A DNA stretch of 10,995 bases. It comes from Cyclostephanos tholiformis (taxonomy: Eukaryota > Bacillariophyta > Thalassiosirophyceae > Thalassiosirales > Thalassiosiraceae). The notes beneath the pieces are model-generated. The model worked only from the letters and a program-made list of their open reading frames with translations. It had not been told where the DNA came from and ran no database searches. The stretch lies in NCBI GenBank assembly GCA_036939975.1, contig JALLPB010001149.1:1-10995 (forward strand), written 5' to 3'. The position numbers and the translations under genes are program-made. Positions 1-7,300 of this stretch are shown here, piece by piece (positions within the stretch are counted from its first letter, which is position 1; each line of letters opens with the position of its first letter).

Positions 1-178
1 TTTACTGGATTTTGAAACCCAAAAATTCGTTACTGTTACTCAGTAATTGGCAACCAAGGCGTAGCACACAATTATTTGTGTCCAGAGTTTACGCTAAGTC
101 TTAGATACAACATTTCATTCTCGAGCCACCGTCAGCACCCCCCCAGCCCTCTATCGGCCCCACTACAATCATCACATC
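1..178 (+). other. Upstream region of the Rab18-like gene
   Basis: No coding region is supported here. This stretch must hold at least part of the promoter and 5' untranslated region of the Rab gene that starts at 179. It is AT-rich up to about 120 and then pyrimidine-rich, with a C7 run near 139-145 and the short run atcatcacatc just before the ATG. I see no convincing TATA box or other core element. Confidence 0.4.
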
Positions 179-1024
179 ATGTCGTCGCCAACAAATAAAG
201 GACCACAATCGTTTCCATATGATCATCTGTTCAAGCTTCTCATGATCGGGGATGCTGCCGTTGGAAAGGTGAGTTCTCTTTATGTGGTGGGTTACGGGTT
301 TATGATATGTTTAGGGCGGAAACTTTTCGCGATAATTTCACGCAGGACTGACCCTCTGGTTGTCCCTATTTCCCATTTCTCATTTACAACCACGCATTTG
401 ATGCGCGTCATATAACAGTCGTCCATGCTCATCCGCTTCACAGACGATGCATTCGATGAACACATCCAATCAACCATCGGTGTCGACTTCAAAGTGAAAC
501 ACCTCGAGCTTAACAACAAACGAATCAAACTTACCGTATGGGACACCGCTGGTCAAGAAAGATTTCGCACCCTAACTTCGTCTTACTACAGAGGAGCGCA
601 GGGGGTGGTCATGGTATACGACGTAACGCGCCGCGATTCCTTCGATAATTTGGAGCACTGGCTGAAAGAGGTTAAGTTGTACAGTCCTAATAATGGCGAA
701 GGGGTGGTGAAACTACTGGTGGGAAATAAAATTGATCTGCCGGACTGTGGTGATGGGGATTATGAAAGACAAGTGGATAGGCATGAAGCGGAGGAATGGG
801 CGAGGAATCAGGGAATGTTGTTCCTCGAGGCTAGTGCAAAAACGAGGATGGGCGTACAAGAATCTTTCATGGAGGTGGTGCATAAGATATTGGAAGATCC
901 AGATTTATTGTTGAACACTGTCCCCGGAAAGCCCAAGGCGTCAGTTAACTTGGCGAAGAATGGGGGGGTGGATGGTGTTAGGGGTGTGGACCTCGATGAT
1001 GGTGAAGGGGGTTACTGTTGTTGA
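179..1024 (+). CDS. Rab18-like small GTPase, two exons, complete
   Basis: A Rab-family GTPase of 231 residues, made from exon 1 (179-268) and exon 2 (419-1024). The phase-0 intron (269-418, 150 bp, GTGAGT...ACAG) lies inside the P-loop, after GDAAVGK (24-30), and SS follows in exon 2. All GTPase motifs are present: switch I TIGVDF (49-54), WDTAGQER (71-78), NKID (133-136) and EASAK (167-171). The protein ends in YCC (229-231), a double-cysteine site for geranylgeranylation by Rab geranylgeranyl transferase. The runs YYRGAQGVVMVYDVTRRDSF and LLVGNKIDL match Rab18 better than other Rabs. Rab18 is known to act on ER and lipid-droplet membranes; that role here is inferred from similarity. The protein is about 25 residues longer than animal Rab18, because of a glycine- and acid-rich hypervariable tail. 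The start codon is the first ATG and places the hydrophobic first strand just before the P-loop. Confidence 0.95.
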
Positions 1025-1302
1025 ACTCGCCATCGTGATCAGTCTCAGATGTAATCCAGTCGACGATCATAGACCTGAAAAATGGGAGATTATAATAGCT
1101 TTGAAGTTGTCGTGTTTAGCTATTTACAAAGGGCAGGCGCTCTCGACCCTTAGATTGTGAAAGATGACTTTAGATGATTGATTAATAAAGAAATGGCATA
1201 GTGAGGTCTTTGTTTGTGGAGAGTTATTTATATGTACGTAGAACTTTCTTAAATTTTTTTGTCAAGAAACGTCTTGATAATCGCAAGCGGGTGCTCGGTG
1301 GA
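1025..1302. other. Convergent 3' intergenic region with a small hairpin
   Basis: The plus-strand Rab gene and the minus-strand homeodomain gene end facing each other, 278 bases apart, so both 3' untranslated regions must lie here. At 1262-1277 there is a perfect 6-bp inverted repeat, TCAAGA/TCTTGA, around a 4-base loop, next to a T7 run at 1254-1260. It lies just past the stop codon of the minus-strand gene and could fold in its 3' UTR. No gene is supported here. Confidence 0.5.
1184..1189 (+). promoter_or_regulatory. Possible polyadenylation signal of the Rab gene
   Basis: An exact AATAAA hexamer lies 160 bases after the Rab stop codon, in AT-rich DNA before the convergent gene. It fits the animal-type signal. 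Diatoms do not use this hexamer strictly, so this is only a suggestion from sequence. Confidence 0.3.
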
Positions 1303-4300
1303 CTAACCGTCCAAGGAGTGCTTTCTTTTACGGGGTGATTTCCTCCTTCGCGCTTCTACTGTACTAATCTCATCTTGCCATTTCTTCTCCAAATCAGCAA
1401 GCCTTCGAAGGTCAGCGATACTGAGGTCCTCGATGTCGTCATCTTCGGGATAGTGGCATCTTCGGTCTTTGTCGTTGTCTGCTTGATGAAAATCGATGAT
1501 ACACATTAGTTATCACAATGGCCCTGGATGTAGAAAGAAGTGCAAGGCGATGCATGAAAAACATACCTGTATCAACCAGTATCTTCACAACCACACCTTC
1601 GAACCATTTTCCATCGAACTGCTTTTTAAAATGGTAACCCACAGACCCGAATGAATCCATTGACATAGATTCCTGCCGTGCACAGCTCTCGAGCTCGGCA
1701 ATGCTCAAATCCTCGATGTGGCCGTTGGCAGCATAGAAGCACTTTCTATCTTTGTCTGTAAGAGTACAGTAGGAGATGAACACAAACATTGCACACGAAT
1801 GAGATAAAATGTTAGAAAGGAGTTCATCGACGTGATGGCAACCACAAATTTCACTCACCAGTGTCAGTTAAAATATCAACTACTTCGCCTTCAAACCAGC
1901 CGAGATCTGTTCCACTACCATCAATCAAGTTTTTGCGGAACTTAAATCCGACTCCAAAATTTCCGACTTCAACATTACATGAGATGGTTTGTCGCGCCAT
2001 GTCAGAGCATAATTCGTCAGAGCAAGAAAATACTTGTCCAGTCTCGTGAGCTTTCGCCTTGGCTTCTTTCAAACTCTGGCAGCGTTGGCCCGTGGGGGAG
2101 ATGTAATAAATCTCTTCCTCCTCCATGCTAATTCTCGGAATACTTTCCACCTTCCATCCTGGACCGATTTCGGGAAAGTCCTTAATAATTCTGGGCCTCG
2201 AAATAGCAGGCTTCTCACCTTCTTCATCGGCTGCAACGAAAGCGAGTAACGGAGTCGTCGGAGTAGTCTGGGCCGCGATTGCTTCGTCTTTCTCTTCATG
2301 CTCTTCGACACTACGCCGCAGACTCATGAGAGAGTTTAGTTCAGCGTTGATGAATGAAGAGATCTGAACATTTACAGAATTCGATTTATTCACATTATTC
2401 GCAGCCCCCAATTCATCGAGGTCGACTACTGCCTTGTCGGCCTTTTGATTCTGGCTGGTTATGTCTTCATCTTCAACTTTTGCTTTCTTATTATATTTTC
2501 TCTTCCCATTTTCAGCCTGGCATGCTTGGAAAGGAGCGAAAGCAGCCTTGCGCATTAACATGACGTTTTTCTTAGCTTGTTCAGGAGAAGGATCATCGTC
2601 CTTGAAGGCGCTGAAACAATCTCGGGCTAATTCATAAGCAACCGCGGCATCTATCTTGGTGTCGAAGACCCCGATGTAACGAGATTTTCCAGCGTAGTAA
2701 AGTTGTACTTGCTGTAAACACATCGAAAAAAGGCGAAAGAGAAGTGAGATTCTTCTATCACGAATATAATTCGAAAAAAAAAAAATCATAATTCTCACCC
2801 ATTTACCAGATGGTCGAACAGTAATGCCACGTGGCAATGCTTCTGCCAGTGTCTTGGCTTTTTCATAAATATCAGAACTGAATTTACGCTTCCGGCTATC
2901 CTCCGGAAATTTTTCCATGACTATTTCTCTAGCGATATTATCGGACTTGCGACTGACTTTTGGTGGGGTTGTGTCGTTTCTGGACTTACGACATGCGACT
3001 GGCATAGGTTTACAAGCATTTTTCTTCGCGTTAAATTTAGCTTCGACTTTGGCTCTTCCAACATGTGATCGCTTTAATTCAGACAAGGCTCGGACGACAT
3101 GAGCTCTCTTTGACTTGTCTTCTGTAGCAATCAGCTTCCTCTCTATTTGCTTGGATTCTTCCATTCTACTGCCCCTATACATATCTCCAGAAAAGGCAGC
3201 TTTGCGCATCAGATCCAGGTTCCGTTTTATCTGCTCTGGATTTGGATCACATTCTTTAAATGAGCTCATGCACTCTCGTGCGATTTCGTACGCCAACGAG
3301 GCCTCTTCTCGTGAATCGAAAAGACCAATGTAGCGAGAGTTTCCCGCGTAATAGAGCTGAACTTGCTGTAGGTATGATGTGTTCAAACAATTGAGAGCAC
3401 ATTAGCAATAAAATTACACAGAGGATCACACAGAAACCGTTGTTGAAAACTTACCCATTTGCCAGAGGGACGGACTGTTACGCCGCGTTCTGTGCTGGTC
3501 GGGGCAGTGAATATTCGTGGCTTTCTATAGGCATCATCGCCATTTTTTACTTCGTCGCCACCATCATCACTCATCATGTCCTCGACTTCAACCGCACTTT
3601 CGTCTTCTTCCCTGCCCCCATCTTCGATTTCTTTGGCTAAGTTGTCAATTGTAGGAACTGATCTCATCTTGAGACCATACTTCACACCTCGAGCCTTGGC
3701 ATCTAGCTCAGCCCTTATGTTAGCAAGCTCTGCCCTCATTTTATCCTCCTCGCTTCTATAATTTTCACCAGGCCTCCTTGGTTCATTCCGGTTGACTGTC
3801 TTACGTTGTTCCACAAACGGAATGGAATGCATCCCCATGTTTTTTTGTAGATCCTCATCAAGCTTCTCTGTCCTTATCAGACAACGCCGATGATAGCACC
3901 TTCTCCTGGATTTGTTGGGCCCCCCAAACTTTGGCTTATCGATACACGCCCTGCACTTGCCACAATCGTCACGTTTACAGTTTGCACAGGTGCCGCAGTT
4001 GAGTCCTCTGAACCTCTTAGTTGTAGGTTGTCTACTTTCCGGTTCTTCTGGTTCCTCTGACTCATCTATCTCTGCTTCCTCGTCATCGTGTATGTCATCT
4101 TCATCATTACTATCATCGTTCCATGATCCTCTTTTTTCGAACGACTGAGATGTAATAGAACATAACAAATCCAACGAAGACGTCGGTTCCCTCTCCAGAA
4201 CTTCCGAGCCTGCATTCTTGACATAGGGAGTGTGAGACCAAGGAAAGTTCGCCTCTTCCAACAGCCGCAGCCGTTCTTCTGACAATGAGGTTGGTTCGTT

Positions 4301-7300
4301 GTTTTCGATACGTCGGTGCTGCTTACGGCATTCTTTCACATAGTTCTTGATGCGGTTCCGAGTGTCGTCATCCGATATGACGGCGTAGTTAATTAGTCCT
4401 CCTTCCTCAATGCAAGGACGTAAACATTCTAGGTTCTCGAACCACCGTTTTTCGGCCTCAATCACGTTTCGATGGAGAGCTGCGATCTTCCCAGGGTTCC
4501 CATCTTCTTCGGGTGATTCCGTTCCGTCGATGGAGAGTGGCTTCGTTAATGCAGACGCATAAAACGAAGCGTCAAAAGTGGGCACAATATTCATATTGGG
4601 ACATCGCCGCATGAGACACTTCTTTCTGAGACGATTTGGCCCACCGAACTTAGGTTTATCTAGACAAAAATTACACTCGCCGCAATCGTCACGCACACAA
4701 ACTTCACATCGTCCGCACATCACCTTTCGCACATTGGGGTTCCTCGCTTGCTGAGTGGCATATGTAATGGGTTCAGATTGCCAGGACCCATCCGTAGATG
4801 ATATTGCGGACGAGAGGAGATCGAGTGGCGAGGCGTACATTTGATCCCCCGATGTTACTGGGTGATGATGATACGGGGCTGCAGGAGAAGATGGCCGCGA
4901 ATAAGTGTCGATAAACGTCGACATTGCCGAAGAGAGGAGATCCAGTGGCGAAGGCATTCTTGGCTCTTCCGATGCACCAACCTGTTGAGTAACAGTAGTC
5001 GGCGATATCTGCTGTTTATGAGGAAGACTTGTGTATAGGTCCAATTTTGACGTACTGGTGCTGGGGCTCACACACTTTCCGCCATTCACAAGAGTCTCGT
5101 CAAACGGTATCCCGTAGTAATTCATTTCCTTCATAAAATCCTTCCTGCGGACACTTGGCGGCAACTGCACGTATTCATTGCAGATGTAAAATATGCAATG
5201 ACAAAACATCTCGTAATCGCGTGGGAGGGGAATGGCCATGTCGCCGACGCGCATGGCGGAGCGCGTAATCGCGGCAATCTTGGAGCCCTCATGTTTCAAA
5301 AGAAACTCAGTTGGAACTTGGACAACTGTGCCTTTGAGATTGAACTTAACTTGTTCCCTCAGAGGAGTTATCTGCATTCCCTGGGGCTCAAAGCGTAGTA
5401 AGCATCCTTGTGGCGATTTTTTTGCCTCGACGACAGGAGACAACACTATTCTTTGGTTGCTTTTTCCACCCCGATCCCCGGCATCTGAGTATTTGACGCC
5501 TTCAGTTTTATTATCTGTTGGTGAATTGGCACGGCTGCCAGTCATCAACATCATAGCAGCCGCGGCAACAGAGTCAGCAGCTGACGAAATTGGATCTTCG
5601 TGGTCGTGAGGTTGAAGCAAGGCCGTCACATCGGGGGCAGCCGGAGGAGGAGTAGCCTCGGAGGCCTGGAAGAGTACTGAAGGAATTTGAAATTGTTGAC
5701 AAGTATGAGCATCAGGGGCTTGACTGGGACAATGGATTGGCGCGATATCATCGTATAGAAGAATAGGCGCATCGGGAAGTGTGTCTAATACTTCGCAGGG
5801 AAGTGGATCACGCTCTGCAAGACCGTGTCGTTTGCGAAGTTCGAGCATCATCGGACGCCAGAGCCTACGGCGATTATTGCTGCGAGATGTTGAGAAGAAC
5901 AGGTGAAAAAAAGAATTACGGTCAGCAGGGGATCCTTAGAAGGGGGGGAGGGGATAAACAAAACGAGCAGCGAGAACGAACTCACACGAACCAATTTTTC
6001 AACTGGGGCTTCTCCAAACCGGTGGCTCGAGATAGATCGGCGTAGTTCTGCTCCGACGGATAGGGCTGTTCGATGTGCTGCCTCGATAACAACCAAGACC
6101 TCAGGTAGTCAACAGCGACCTGATTCAACTTGGGATGGCCACTGCGGTCTTTCCTCTTATTGCCTGATGACACAGAGTCGGGCGACTCGTTCGAGCTAGA
6201 CACTGAAAGCGACGCATTTTCAATATCCTCCGATGACCTCCATGCGTCATTTGCAGAATTTGCAACTGTTTTGGAGTGACGTCTTGCCGTTGTTGAATCA
6301 CACTCGCCAGTGCCGACAAAGCGGTGGTCCTTTTCGGGGTCGTCATTAAGCTCGGGAGGACCAGATGCAGGTTCATGGTCGTAGTAAGACTTCGTGGATA
6401 AAGCGAGCAATAGATTGACCTCCTTGGAGCCGTCGAGGCCCTCCTCCTGGGTTTCGGCGCCCGCCCCCGCGACGGCGGAAGGGAGTGGCCCTCTATCCTC
6501 GCTACCCGCGTCGAGCGCGACGGTAGCGAGGGTGGTAGGGGTTGAGGATCGTTTTGCTCTTTCAAGCGCCGCCAGCACCTCGTTGGCGCGTTTTTCCTTG
6601 GCGTCCAATGAGTCTCTGATCTTGTAATAAGATTTGGAAGACTTAGAATACGTCCCCTCAGAACGGTATCTCGTCGTCTGTTGACTATCCGTACCATCTA
6701 TCCCTTTCACGCCGTGCGCGGCTTCCCATTCATCGAGGTCGAACACCTTCCCTTGCTCCCGTTGATGAGGTCGGTAATGGATGGCCTTGCCGTTGTTGCG
6801 ATGGTGCATTGCCGAGTAGTATTCGGTAGCAGTGGGAGACCTGGGACGCTGGTAACCGTGGTAGGATGTGGGTCGCGGGTAGTCGACGGGATCGGGATCG
6901 ATGAACTTGGGCGGCAGACGAGGCACGGCGATCGCACCCCCCCACCGGTAGTTATTGAGCGTGGGAACAAATTTCTTGGGGATGCTTTCCGTCCCGCCCT
7001 CTTCCATCACCTCTCGGGGGACGCCGTGTTGTCTTCCACCGCGAGTTTGTAAGGCCGATTCCACTCGGGGAGGAAGTTCAGCTTGCTCGCTGCCATCCCT
7101 CGCCTCGGCCACGCCTTGATTCACGTCCTTCCTCGTCAATATTCCTTGCAAAAACTCGTCGACGCCACCGTCCTCGGATGATATCGAAGGATCCTCCTCG
7201 CCCCTCCTTGACGAAACGTCGTCGTTGTCGTCGTCGTCGCTGCTGCCTTGCCAGCGGCCGAATCCCTCCTCCTTACCCCCATGTCCTTTGACCCCTTGCG

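Noticed and set aside
1851..3386. A stand-alone AP2 gene of about 511 residues starting at 3386
   Set aside because: Its first seven residues come from the end of intron 3, and its AP2 domain would lack the RGVTVRPSGKW half. Splicing to the upstream exon restores the complete domain in frame.
3383..5851. A stand-alone CXXC gene starting at ATG 5851
   Set aside because: The ATG lies right after the recognition helix of the homeodomain, and the bases before it (5852-5879) complete WFVNNRRRLWRP when joined to the previous exon.
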